Shown here: one piece after another, positions 8,215 through 17,700 of the stretch
How positions within the stretch are numbered: the stretch's first letter is position 1
How the letters are laid out: every line of letters starts with the position of its first letter
Origin: Pseudomonas triticifolii
GTDB lineage: Bacteria; Pseudomonadota; Gammaproteobacteria; Pseudomonadales; Pseudomonadaceae
Direction: 5' to 3'
DNA: 64,000 nucleotides
Assembly: GCF_014358015.1 (NCBI RefSeq)
Contig: NZ_JACONV010000009.1
Span: forward strand, 109,560 to 173,559
The notes under the pieces: generated by a model
Told to the model about the DNA's origin: nothing
What the model saw: the letters and a program-made list of their open reading frames with translations, nothing else
Database searches by the model: none
Made by a program: the position numbers and the translations under genes

Positions 8215-8979
8215 ATGCACGTGAGATTGTCAGATTTCAATACACGTCTACAGTCGGCGGCCACGCTGGACCAGCAGATGGACTGCGCATGGACGCTCGC
8301 CTCGGGGCTCGGCTTCGATGCGGTGGTTTACGATTACAGCCCGGTGCCCGTGTCCCATGATGGTGCGCTGATCACCCCTTCATTGCTCACACTGCGCAAC
8401 GCCCCCGAAGACTGGCACACGCTCTGGTGCCGAAAGGGTTATTACCAGATCGACCCGGTTCAGCAACTGGCGGTGAACAGCGTCTCGCCTTTTGTGTGGT
8501 CGTATCTGCCCAAGGCTGAAACGGTGTTGCAGACCGTCATCAAGGACCTGCACACACCTGTGGTCCGCTACCTGAATGAATTCCATATGACCTGCGGCGT
8601 CACGGTGCCCATTCACATGCCCAAGGGCGGTTTCGCCACGCTGACGGGCATCTGTTCCGACAGCAGTGACGTTGCGCTGGAAGATGCACGGCAAAACCTG
8701 GCCGAATTCGGCCTGCTGGCCCATGCCTTTCAGGAAGTGGCCTACCCGCTGTTCGACGAAGCCATGCACTCATGCACCACCATGAAGCTTACCCGCCGCG
8801 AACGCGAATGCCTGAGCTGGTCCGCTGAAGGCCTGACGGCCAGGGAAATTGCCCAGCACCTCAACCGCTCCGTCGCCACTGTGACGCTGCACCTCAACTC
8901 TGCCATGCAGAAGCTCGGTGCGAAGAACCGTGTCCAGGCCGTGGTGCGAGCCGTGCATTATCGATTACTCGACAGCTGA
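8215..8979 (+). CDS. LuxR-family solo regulator, plant-signal (PAB) type
   Basis: 254 residues from ATG 8215, with AAGGAAG seven bases upstream. A TTG at 8176 in the same frame falls inside the palindrome and is unlikely. Residues about 15-165 are the autoinducer-binding domain and about 188-245 the LuxR helix-turn-helix (TRRERECLSWSAEGLTAREI). Aligned to TraR, the pocket keeps W67 (TraR W57), D80, P81, W95 and the glycine at 128, but TraR Y61 is replaced by W71. A Tyr-to-Trp change there is the mark of OryR/PsoR/PsaR2-type solos that answer plant compounds rather than acyl-homoserine lactones. The usual second change (Trp to Met at position 57) is absent. No luxI gene is near. The pip gene directly downstream is the normal partner of this group. 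Confidence 0.88.
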   Translation: MHVRLSDFNTRLQSAATLDQQMDCAWTLASGLGFDAVVYDYSPVPVSHDGALITPSLLTLRNAPEDWHTLWCRKGYYQIDPVQQLAVNSVSPFVWSYLPKAETVLQTVIKDLHTPVVRYLNEFHMTCGVTVPIHMPKGGFATLTGICSDSSDVALEDARQNLAEFGLLAHAFQEVAYPLFDEAMHSCTTMKLTRRERECLSWSAEGLTAREIAQHLNRSVATVTLHLNSAMQKLGAKNRVQAVVRAVHYRLLDS

Positions 8980-9074
8980 CCTGTCTGATCGGCAAAAACC
9001 TATCATTTCTTCCAGTTATCCCAGATGAAAAGCAGCGCTAAGGTGTCCTGATCCATAAACGGGAGACCGACAGC

Positions 9075-9989
9075 ATGTCAGAGAGCACGATCCAGGAAGG
9101 TTACGCACCCTTTGGCGATTACCGCACCTGGTATCGCGTTACAGGCAATCCACACGGCCCGCGAACGCCGCTGGTCATCCTGCACGGCGGTCCGGGCTGC
9201 ACCCATGATTACGTGGATGCCTTCAAGGACATTGCCACCACTGGGCGTGCGGTCATCCATTACGACCAACTGGGCAACGGTCGCTCGACCCACCTGCCGG
9301 ACAAGAAGGCCGACTTCTGGACGATTGACCTGTTTCTGGCTGAGCTGAACAACCTGCTGATGCACCTGGATATCGCCAACAACTACGCCCTGCTCGGACA
9401 ATCATGGGGCGGCATGCTCGCTTCAGAGCACGCCGTGCTTAGGCCGTCAGGGCTCAAGGCGTTGATCATCGCCAACTCGCCAGCCGACATGCACACGTGG
9501 GTCAGCGAGGCCAATCGCCTGCGCAGCGAGCTGCCCGAAGCGGTGCAGAAGACCCTGCACGACCACGAGCAGGCAGGCACCTTGCAGGACAAGGAATATA
9601 AGGAAGCGTCCCGCCTTTTCTACAATCGCCACGTCTGCCGCGTAAACCCGTGGCCTGAGGAAGTGAAACGCACCTTCGACGAGATCGATGCCGACCCGAC
9701 GGTGTACCACGCCATGAACGGCCCGACCGAGTTTCACGTGATCGGCACGATGAAAGACTGGACCATCGTGGATCGCCTGCACCTCATTCAAGTGCCAACG
9801 CTGCTGATCTCGGGACGCTATGACGAAGCCACGCCGCTGGTGGTGAAACCTTACAAGGACAACATCCGCGGTATTCAAGCGGAGGTTTTCGAGGAGTCCA
9901 GCCACATGCCCCACGTGGAAGAACGGATGGCCTGCATGGGTGTGGTCGCGAAGTTTCTGGACGAAGCGGGCGCGGTGGCAAAACCGTAA
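9075..9989 (+). CDS. pip: Proline iminopeptidase family alpha/beta hydrolase
   Basis: 304 residues. The oxyanion motif [10 protein letters not shown] sits at 37-46 and the nucleophile elbow GQSWGG has Ser110. The acid lies in SGRYDEATP and the histidine in SSHMPHVEE. Family members release N-terminal proline from peptides or hydrolyse related amides. No signal peptide is present, so the enzyme is cytoplasmic. It lies 95 bases after the luxR solo on the same strand with ribosome site GGGAG. Solo regulators of this class commonly activate the neighbouring pip gene, which is inferred here from position only. The 95-base gap contains no obvious perfect lux box. Confidence 0.88.
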   Translation: MSESTIQEGYAPFGDYRTWYRVTGNPHGPRTPLVILHGGPGCTHDYVDAFKDIATTGRAVIHYDQLGNGRSTHLPDKKADFWTIDLFLAELNNLLMHLDIANNYALLGQSWGGMLASEHAVLRPSGLKALIIANSPADMHTWVSEANRLRSELPEAVQKTLHDHEQAGTLQDKEYKEASRLFYNRHVCRVNPWPEEVKRTFDEIDADPTVYHAMNGPTEFHVIGTMKDWTIVDRLHLIQVPTLLISGRYDEATPLVVKPYKDNIRGIQAEVFEESSHMPHVEERMACMGVVAKFLDEAGAVAKP

Positions 9990-10399
9990 CGCGTAATCAG
10001 GCACACTGGCCGGAAGGTGCCAATCAGCCTTCCGCCCGGCCGGGCTGGCTCATGTGAGGGGGCTGACGAACCAAGCCGTGTGAAAACGCAATGCTATAAA
10101 ACCCGCGTATTCAGCATGTTACAAACTATTTGATCAACGCCTTCCTCAGCGCGTTAGCCACCTGTCGATAAGCACTAACTATTTAGCGCAATTAACCTAG
10201 CACTAACACTGGAAGTATCATCCTGAGTCTAGTTCTTACGACGACACGTGAATACCCTGAATAATCATTAACACACCTGACGCTACATGAAGTTTTCTTA
10301 ATGAAGGTTTTATTAAAGTGCCTCCGCGCCCAGCAGAAAAACTGTTTATAGGAAGGGACACTCTTGCCCTCCGTAAACGCTTTGCCTTCGGAGGCAAAC
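9990..10399. other. Intergenic region before the chemoreceptor
   Basis: A weak hairpin (CGGAAGG 10011-10017 with CCTTCCG 10028-10034) follows pip and may end its transcript, though it lacks a T-run. The remaining 360 bases are AT-rich and gene-free. They should include the chemoreceptor promoter, but no flagellar sigma-28 pattern was found. Confidence 0.5.
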
Positions 10400-12025
10400 A
10401 TGAACCTCAGGTCATTAAACATTTCCCGCAGAGCGTCGCTCTGCTTTGGCATCATCACTTTGCTGCTGGTGGGGCTGGGGGGCTTTTCTTACCTTCAGAT
10501 GGGCCAGCTACGAGCGGCCGAACAAAATATCGCGCTGAACTCACTGCCCAGTATTCAGGTGATCGACGACATCCAGATCGCCTTGCTGCATGCGCGCCTG
10601 GAAAGCATCCGCATGCTGGCCACCGCTGCCCCGGACGCGCATCGTGCTGCCGTCGCCAAGACCAACGATGCCATCGGCGCGCTCCAGTCGAGCAGCGAGT
10701 TCTATCGAAAAAACCTCATTTCCAGTGAGCAGGACCGGCTGCAATTCAATGACGCAGGCACAAAAATGGCGCAGTACATTGATGGCTTGAAGCAGGTCAT
10801 TGCGCTGGATTCCACGGATCATGACAAAGCGCTCACGCTCGCCAATAACGAACAAGCGCAGCGGGCAGGCGCGTACCAGGAAAAACTCACCGTCGTGCGC
10901 GATCAAAATGCACTGGAAGCCAAACGCTCCGGTGAGGACGCGACGGCGGTCTATGACCACAGCGTCAAAGTGCTGTTGAGCGTGGTGATCATTGCCTCGA
11001 TTCTGACCGTTTTTCTGGCCATAGCGCTGACGCGCAGCATTGTCGAACCCATGACCTCGTCCTTGAAACTGGCCGAAGACATCGCGGCAGGCGACCTGAC
11101 TGGCCAACTTGACGTGACCGGCAAGGACGAAGCCTCACGCTTGATGAGCGCACTGAACCTGATGTCTAACAACCTGCGCGACACCGTTCAGCAAATCTCG
11201 GGCGCTTCGACACAGTTAAGTACCGCCGCTGTTGAAATGACCTCCATCACCGAAAGCGCGGACCGTACCCTGCAACAGCAGAACAGTGAGATCGAACAAG
11301 CGGCGACTGCCGTGAACGAAATGAGTGCGGCCGTCGAAGAAGTGGCGCGTAACGCCACGTCAACCTCCGAGGCCGCCAAGCACTCTCGCACAGCGGCCGA
11401 CCTTGGCAACCAGCGAGTCGCAGAAACCCTGACGGCCATGCAGGGCCTGACCACCCTGGTCGAAGGCTCTTCGGCGCAGGTCACGGCACTGGCCAATCAA
11501 GCACAGGACATCAGCAAAGTGCTCAGCGTGATCCGCGCCATTGCCGAACAGACCAACCTGCTGGCACTGAACGCCGCCATCGAAGCCGCACGTGCAGGCG
11601 AGCAGGGCCGTGGGTTTGCCGTGGTAGCCGACGAGGTTCGCGCGCTGGCCCACCGCACGCAGACCTCCACTCAGGAAATCGAACAGATGATTTCCGCCAT
11701 TCAGGCAGGCTCATCCGCCACCGTCGAATCCATGCAGAAGAGCACACAGGAAGTCCATAGCACGCGCCAGATCGCCGAAGATGCCGGGCAATCATTGCGC
11801 CAGATAACTGCTTCAGTGCTGGAAATCAATGATCGCAACCTGCAGATCGCCACGGCCTCGGAGCAGCAGGCGCACGTCGCACGCGACGTCGACCGCAGCC
11901 TGGTCAGCATTCGGGACCTGGCCACCCAGAGCAGCGAAGGTACTCGTCAGACGTTGATTGCGAGCAACGAACTGTCCAGGCTCGCCGTGAACATGAATGA
12001 CCTGGTGTTGCGCTTCAAGACCTGA
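10400..12025 (+). CDS. Methyl-accepting chemotaxis protein
   Basis: 541 residues from ATG 10400, with GGAG at 10390-10393. The upstream ATG of the same frame lacks this ribosome site. Order: first membrane helix about 12-32, periplasmic four-helix-bundle type sensor about 33-190, second membrane helix about 193-213 ([20 protein letters not shown]), HAMP domain about 215-268, then the long cytoplasmic coiled coil with the signalling hairpin [18 protein letters not shown]. It would couple through CheW/CheA to the flagellar motor. No CheR-tethering pentapeptide is present at the C-terminus (it ends LVLRFKT). The ligand is unknown. Confidence 0.92.
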   Translation: MNLRSLNISRRASLCFGIITLLLVGLGGFSYLQMGQLRAAEQNIALNSLPSIQVIDDIQIALLHARLESIRMLATAAPDAHRAAVAKTNDAIGALQSSSEFYRKNLISSEQDRLQFNDAGTKMAQYIDGLKQVIALDSTDHDKALTLANNEQAQRAGAYQEKLTVVRDQNALEAKRSGEDATAVYDHSVKVLLSVVIIASILTVFLAIALTRSIVEPMTSSLKLAEDIAAGDLTGQLDVTGKDEASRLMSALNLMSNNLRDTVQQISGASTQLSTAAVEMTSITESADRTLQQQNSEIEQAATAVNEMSAAVEEVARNATSTSEAAKHSRTAADLGNQRVAETLTAMQGLTTLVEGSSAQVTALANQAQDISKVLSVIRAIAEQTNLLALNAAIEAARAGEQGRGFAVVADEVRALAHRTQTSTQEIEQMISAIQAGSSATVESMQKSTQEVHSTRQIAEDAGQSLRQITASVLEINDRNLQIATASEQQAHVARDVDRSLVSIRDLATQSSEGTRQTLIASNELSRLAVNMNDLVLRFKT

Positions 12026-12397
12026 TATCGCTCGTACTGTTATGCCGCATACGACGCACTCTGCCTTAACCTGCACAACCACCGACTGTTGCCGGTCCGG
12101 GAGGCCTGAACGGATAGGACCGGGTTGAGCGTCAGGTCCGCAGGTTTTCCATCCTGGGCACTGGCGTCGTAGCCAGCCAACGCACGCCCGACGCCTGCAC
12201 CCGTCTGTTCGCAAAGACACGCGTCTTGAGCGGCACGCAGCAGGCTGAGAGGCAGGCTTATATCGTTAGTACACTACGGCGCAACTACGTTATTGGGGTC
12301 AGTACAGCGTCACTTTGTCACATTCACGGAAATTTTCATGTAACCCTCGATCAGGTATGTCAGGATCGCAACCGGCATACACCGCTGGTATTCTCCA
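12026..12397. other. Intergenic region before the GAF gene
   Basis: No gene is supported in these 372 bases. A weak sigma-70-like pair TTGTCA (12315-12320) and TGTAAC (12339-12344) with 18-base spacing could serve the GAF gene. It is only a pattern match. Confidence 0.35.
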
Positions 12398-12976
12398 GTG
12401 CCAGATGTTATCTGCCGGTACTTCAACGATCAGGCCAGGGCCTCGCAATTGAACACTACATTGACTTCGTCAGAACTGTCCGTCATCAGTGAAATCGAGA
12501 CCACCTCAAGCTTGTTGAGACTGGTGACACGACTGACCGGGCTGCGATTTGCCGCGATTGCCAAAGTCACCGACACCAACTGGACAGCGTGCGCGGTTCA
12601 CGACGAGATCAATTTCGGCGTCGAAGCCGGCCATGAACTGAAACTGGAAACGACGTTCTGCAACGAACTGCGCTTGAATCATCGCCCTATCGTGATCAAC
12701 GAAGTCGCCACCGACCCTGTCTACGCCAACCACGTCATCCCCGGGATGTTTGGCTTCCAGAGCTATTTCTCGCTGCCCATCATTTTCCCGACCGGGGATT
12801 TCTTCGGCACGCTGTGTGGCCTGGATCCGCTGCCGAAAAAACTCGACGATCAGCAACTCCTTGAAACCCTCAAAGTGTTCTGCACCCTGATCGCCAACTC
12901 GCTGTACGCGCACCAACAACTGACCCAGTTGCAGTCTGAATTGAGCGTCCTGCGTCCTGAGCAGACTACGGCTTGA
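12398..12976 (+). CDS. GAF-domain protein
   Basis: 192 residues, almost all one GAF domain: helix ELSVISEIETTSSLLRLVTRL, then strands with TGLRFAAIAKVTDTNWTACAVHDE, FCNELRLNHRPIVINEVATDP and the closing SLPIIFPTGDFFGTLCGLDPLP. No output domain follows, so it is a stand-alone ligand or protein-binding module. Its GAF pattern (FCNELRLN, FGTLCGLDP) resembles the N-terminal GAF of the GAF-EAL protein at 24.4 kb. The start is uncertain: ATG 12398 has no clear ribosome site, and a TTG near 12449 would remove about 17 residues. Its last 11 bases overlap the convergent acetyltransferase gene. Confidence 0.75.
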   Translation: MPDVICRYFNDQARASQLNTTLTSSELSVISEIETTSSLLRLVTRLTGLRFAAIAKVTDTNWTACAVHDEINFGVEAGHELKLETTFCNELRLNHRPIVINEVATDPVYANHVIPGMFGFQSYFSLPIIFPTGDFFGTLCGLDPLPKKLDDQQLLETLKVFCTLIANSLYAHQQLTQLQSELSVLRPEQTTA

Positions 12977-13421
12977 GCACCCGCTCCATGATCAGCGTTC
13001 GCTCTTCTCCTTCAAGCTGCTCACGCACCATCGTGAACCCCAGCGCAGCATAAAAGCCCTGTGCCGTCAGCGAAGACGGCACGACCAGCACACTCACACC
13101 CGCCTCGACAGCCGCTCGCTCGACCTCATCCATCAAGCGACGTCCGACCCCTTGCCTGTGCCAGGCAGGATCGACAAACACCGAACGCACCGCCCGCCCA
13201 TCCAGACTCGCCGTGCCGACCATCACACCCCCGCACACCGCTACAAAAACCCGACGCCGCATGATCAACGCCCGCACCGCTGCGGGGCTGAAGCTGTGCT
13301 GCACGCGCTCGATCACACTGGGCGGATAGTCCTGAGCATTACTGGCATGCAACGCAGACACAATCACACCACTGATGGCCTCGGCATCTGCCTGCACGGC
13401 TGGACGAATCTGACAGTTCAT
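12966..13421 (-). CDS. GNAT-family N-acetyltransferase
   Basis: 151 residues. ATG 13421 is preferred because GGGGA lies about five bases upstream. A longer start at 13439 is possible. It begins IRPAVQADAEAISGVIVSAL and carries the acetyl-CoA loop WHRQGVGRRLMDEVERAA, followed by the family strand VSVLVVPSSLTAQGFYAALGF. The end FYAALGFTMVREQ is typical of small YafP/ElaA-like acetyltransferases. Substrate unknown. It converges with the GAF gene. Confidence 0.88.
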   Translation of the reverse strand: MNCQIRPAVQADAEAISGVIVSALHASNAQDYPPSVIERVQHSFSPAAVRALIMRRRVFVAVCGGVMVGTASLDGRAVRSVFVDPAWHRQGVGRRLMDEVERAAVEAGVSVLVVPSSLTAQGFYAALGFTMVREQLEGEERTLIMERVLKP

Positions 13422-13514
13422 CTCATTCCCCGAAAACACTTACATCGTTGAAGCCCATCCAAGGGATCGCGCAACACCACGCACATCGCTAAGAGCCAGC
13501 CTTTCCCCAAAGAC

Positions 13515-13539
13515 CAAAAAGCCCGGCACAAACCGGGCT
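13515..13539 (-). terminator. Intrinsic terminator of the lipoprotein gene
   Basis: The stem AGCCCGG/CCGGGCT (13520-13526 and 13533-13539) has a six-base loop and is followed on the minus strand by a run of five T. It lies about 30 bases past the stop at 13568. Confidence 0.85.
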
Positions 13540-13567
13540 CTTCAGACACTACACAACCGCGTGAAGC

Positions 13568-13903
13568 TTACTGCGCAGTCTTCAGCTTGACCACATCACC
13601 GGAAATCGTGGTGGTGTAGCCACTCAGAACCCAGGCCCAGAACCATTTTTCCTGTACTTGAGTATTGATCAGAGCATCACCGCCCTTGGACTTGATTGCC
13701 GCATCCTGAGCGCGAACAAAGCGGCTGTTCTGACGGATAGGGATCACGCCAAACAGCATCAGACCCGTAGCGCTGGCCTCGCCATGACCCAAAACGGTGT
13801 ACTGGTTGCTGTCGTAATGCGGCGACTTGATCGGCGCGCCGGTGCAGCCGGCCAGAACAAGACCAAACGCTGCAGAAGCGACGACTTTGCTGATGTACTT
13901 CAC
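13568..13903 (-). CDS. Small lipoprotein of unknown function
   Basis: 111 residues from GTG 13903, with GGAG (plus-strand ctcc 13911-13914) seven bases upstream. This start gives a compact lipoprotein signal (VKYISKVVASAAFGLVLAGC) with the lipobox LAGC, so lipidation at the cysteine is expected. Serine is not visible right after it (CTGAP), so sorting is uncertain. The mature part (SNQYTVLGHGEASATGLMLFGVIPI) resembles a family of small envelope proteins whose role I cannot name. It ends in a good intrinsic terminator. Confidence 0.8.
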   Translation of the reverse strand: MKYISKVVASAAFGLVLAGCTGAPIKSPHYDSNQYTVLGHGEASATGLMLFGVIPIRQNSRFVRAQDAAIKSKGGDALINTQVQEKWFWAWVLSGYTTTISGDVVKLKTAQ

Positions 13904-14240
13904 TGAAAAACTCCATGGAAACATGCCCGGGATCCAATTCTCGGGGGGGGCGATACCTTACCTGTTGGTGGAGGAGATTGGAATGAATGAGGGGGTTGCG
14001 ACTGAGCGGGCAGTTGCAAAGAAGTGTTGGCGCGTGCGAAGTGATAGTGGCGCATGGCCGGTATCTGATCCACTCAAATGAGTGCATTGATTAAAAGCCG
14101 TACGATGCAGCAACTTCATCAGAAAGAGTGCCACTACCAAGGCTAGGTAGCCCACTTCACCCTCTGCTTGCGACGTAGGCATGGCCTGCCACGCCGTCAG
14201 TTGCTTTTGCACATCTACTCACCTTACTTCTTTACGCAGA
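13904..14240. other. Gene-poor stretch after the toxin remnant
   Basis: No gene is supported. One 84-codon frame starting GTG 14212 on the minus strand includes a hydrophobic segment (VGYLALVVALFLM) but has no good ribosome site and no family character. Because it lies just downstream of the orphan toxin tail, it could hold a decayed immunity gene, but the sequence does not show this. Confidence 0.4.
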
Positions 14241-14457
14241 TCACTGATAACCAGGCTCCACTAACTGACCGCTGCACCCCGAATCAATTGCTATTGCCCC
14301 ATCGGTTTTCACAGAAATTCGATTCTGACTAGTCTGGAATCCCGAACCACCTGCCTCAACCCTGAAATAGGTCTCTGTTTGTTTTGGTGGTACCCCGCCC
14401 TCTTCTCAAACAAGTGGCGAGGCTGGTTCAGTTGATGCAGTTTTACCTTTCGCACCG
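14241..14457 (-). pseudogene. Orphan CdiA-type toxin tail, broken
   Basis: Directly after the immunity gene stop, a non-ATG frame reads GAKGKTASTEPASPLV, meets TGA at 14408-14406, and continues in the same frame as EEGGVPPKQTETYFRVEA, then SGFQTSQNRISVKTDG and IDSGCSGQL before a second stop at 14243-14241. The ETYFRVE...SQNRI...GCSGQ pattern is one I recognise from the C-terminal ends of filamentous-haemagglutinin/polymorphic toxins, where it normally runs on further. There is no start codon or ribosome site. This fits a displaced toxin tip left behind when the present tip and immunity gene replaced it. Both stops and the truncation make it inactive as it stands. Confidence 0.65.
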
Positions 14458-14781
14458 TTAACTCATACTAGAAGTTTCAAAAGTAAATTTCACTCCTGAC
14501 TGCTCCACAATAGAACCGACCTTACTTAAAAAGGTACTTGATTTTATATCTGGGGGATACTTACAGACTACGTTTATAGAGACCTGACGTCCTTTCGAAT
14601 CTGGATAGACATCCAACAACTCTCCACCCTCTATAAAATCAATGTACAAATTAAGCTTTTTCTGAAGCAGCAATAAGTGTTCATCACCCCACTCCAGATG
14701 ATCACTAACAGTTAAAACAAGCTCCCCACTCTCCTTATCAACACCAATAGCATCAATAACACCAGTTTGTTCGACTGTCAT
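14458..14781 (-). CDS. cdiI: Probable CdiA immunity protein (DUF6572-like)
   Basis: 107 residues from ATG 14781, with AGGAGG four bases upstream and ten bases after the cdiA stop. An open frame further upstream belongs to the cdiA end. The protein begins MTVEQTGVIDAIGVDKESG, then VLTVSDHLEWGDEHLLLLQ, a pattern I associate with DUF6572 proteins. It is small, acidic and cytoplasmic. Immunity function is inferred from position immediately behind a toxin tip, matching length and shared AT-rich composition. It would bind and block the nuclease tip of the neighbouring CdiA in the producing cell and its sisters. Confidence 0.75.
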   Translation of the reverse strand: MTVEQTGVIDAIGVDKESGELVLTVSDHLEWGDEHLLLLQKKLNLYIDFIEGGELLDVYPDSKGRQVSINVVCKYPPDIKSSTFLSKVGSIVEQSGVKFTFETSSMS

Positions 14782-14791
14782 AAAACCTCCT

Positions 14792-17700
14792 TTAGGGCCT
14801 AACCACATCCACCGTCGTCGGCGGAATCTGGGTGCCTCCGGGGAACCCAGGTTTCCCTTTACCCACAACAACTGCTCCTGATTCTTTAATTTCAGGAAAG
14901 GCTATTTTTTGATTTGTGGTTAGAGGGGCTGTCGCTGACGCCTTACATTCTGTACAAACAATATTCCCCTCCGCATCTTTACCCACTAAATCGATTCTAG
15001 TTCTGGTACCACTTTGGGTTTTAACGGTCACCTGCTGGACAACACCAGTTTGAGTCTCTTGGAGCTTATCCATCGTTTGTACTTCAAAGGCCTCGCCAGC
15101 AGCTTTGTTTTTAGCTAATTGACTGACTGTATCACTTGTGGCGGTTGCACCCGATGGGGCACCTGCTTCTTTTGCACCAAAATATCCATCAGGCAGATCA
15201 CACGGCCCCGTATTGTGCACCCACGTCTTCAGCTCGCCAACATAGAACGTGTGCCCTACATCCACCGTCAGGTTGTATGTCTTACCCTCTGGCAGGTACA
15301 GCTCCAGCGATTCCACCTCGGACGAGGTGTTATCGGAGTCTCCGTCAGCCAGCGATTGCAGCAGATCCCCAGGTTTCAGGTCGATGACCGGGATGAAGTC
15401 GTGCTTGGCTGGTACGTAGAACGGGTGGCTTGGTGTGACCAGCAAGGTCTCGCCTGCGGCTGTACCGTCGGCACGGACGCTTTTCAGTTTGAGGCGATAG
15501 ATAGGCTGGTCGGAGCGCTGGTGGGTGGCGAGGATCTTTGCCGCGAACGGTTTACCGCCTTTCTCGGGCTTGCTCCATACAACGTCGCCAACCTTGAGCG
15601 ATTCAATGGTGCGGTCGCCGTTCGGGGTCGAGACCTTGGTGCCCGCAGCGAAGCAGCAAGGGCCTTTCTCGCCGAGAAGACGCCCGGTGTTAACCTCGTC
15701 AGCCGCCCTGCCCACTGTCCCCAGATTACCCAGCGAAGCCACGCGCTCTACCGGGACGATGTTCAGACCGAACTCTAAGTTGCCTTGGTTACGGATTGCG
15801 GCAGCAGCTTCGTTATCGCCCTGCATCTGGTGAACGGTTGCCAGGCCTTCTTTGCTCTGATCTGCCCCCAGACTGTTCCATGCAGAGGCCAGAGGGTCGT
15901 TGGTCAATGACATCACGCCATTGACCAGTTGCTCACTGCTCTGGACTGGGTGGCTCAGCAGACTCCATGCGGCACTCGCGGTATCGGATACGACGTTACC
16001 AGCGCCCTGAGCAGTGCCGACCAGTCCGCCACCGATCATTTTGCTCGGGTCGTAGGAGACGGCAATATTTCTGTCGTAGAACCGGTAGTAGTCGTAGGTC
16101 AGGTCACCGGTGTAGACACCCTGAAAGTTGATGGAATTGATAGAGGTATCGGCGTAATCCGCTGGATTGGCGTCGGCAAAATGGGTGAGCAATGTGGAGG
16201 TTTCAGCCGGGGTGTACACCCTCTCTGACTGTGTGGTCGGCACGTCGGATGAATTACGGGCAGCGTACTGCCCGCCCATAGGCGCTAACGCGGAGCCGAG
16301 GTATTCGAGGGTGGTTTCGTCCGGGGCGCTGCCGTTTTCGTTGATCACCTCATACCATTTTTTGTCGGTGTAGTAGACCGCAGCCTGAGCAAGCTTCTGC
16401 TCGGCCTGTGCTGGAGAAATATTCGTATCAGCAGCAAACTGCGGCGCTTTTTCTTTAATGAGCTCGACCGCTCGGGGGTGCAGTTGCTCGTTATAACGTT
16501 CAACATTCCCTGCCACCCACGAAGCCACCTCCGGGTCGCCGTTCACCAGTGAAGCACCGGCAATACCGACCAATTGCGACGTGCCGACCCGGAATTGATT
16601 GTCGGTGACAAAACGCTCATCCAGGTACTTGCCGAGAGTTTCCGAGGCGAAGTTCGTCAGACCTTCGGCGGCAGCTCCGGCAACTGCGCCGCTTTTAAAA
16701 TCGCTGCCTTTGGCGACCGATACCGCACCACCCCACAAGGAATGCATCAGCACCTTTTCGGCATCACCCGGTTCCAGGTGCCACTCCTTTGCGAAGTCGC
16801 CGATGACATTGTTGCCAGCAGCGGCCATCAGGTCGAACCCTTCGCTGACCAGGGCCGAGCCGAAGTTGTCTTTCAGGCTTCCGCCGTTGACGGCAGTTGA
16901 AACGGTGCTCTCGATGGCCGCGTGTGTTGTCCCGCGCAAGAACGCATCTTCTGCTTTTTGCCAGCTCAACCATTCTTTGGTGTAGCCAGGGTTCTGCACT
17001 GGCCCTGCCGTTGTGACCTGCGCGCTATTGGTGTTGCTTGGGTTCGCCCCCTGGAACCAGGTGCTGTCGGCGTAATTCAAAGCTCCCGCCGTCAGAGCAC
17101 TGATCGTCGCGCTTTTCAGGCTGTCACTGCCAAAAGTGTCATTGAGCGCTGTCCCGATGTTGCCTTTGTTGTTGATGAAGCTCACCGCGCCGGTGCTGGC
17201 CATAGAGGTCAGCGCAGCCGTGGCCATCATGTTGCCCAGACCTGCGGCGGTGGCCGAGGTTGTAGCTGTCGCCGCTGTTGCAGCGGCCATCGTGCTGCCA
17301 GCCCCCATTGCACTTCCCGCCGAGGCAGCCAACGTGCTCGCTCCACCCGCCGTCACGATGGTGACGATGATGATCACCGCCAGCGTCGCCCCCTGCCCCA
17401 TGCCCGAGTGGCTGTACTTGAACGAGTCGTGAAGCTCTTTCACCTGCCGCCAATCCACATCCCCGCGCTTCTCGGCCTCCTTGATCCATGCCAGTTGCGG
17501 GTCGGCCTTGACCATTGCGTCGATGGTCTGGCTCACGGTTTGTTGATCGACCTGTTTGACGTCGATTTTCAGACCGTCAACAGCCTTGATCACGGTCTGG
17601 CCCTGAGCGACCAGTTCGCTCTGGCGCAGGGTCTCGTCGGTGTTGCCTTTACCCTTCATCGAGAACCACGCCATGTCGCTCTTGCTCTTGGTGTGACTCT

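Noticed and set aside
13958..14212. 84-codon minus-strand frame with a hydrophobic segment
   Set aside because: GTG start without a good ribosome site, no family pattern, and a competing ATG frame that stops after five codons. A decayed gene is possible but not shown.
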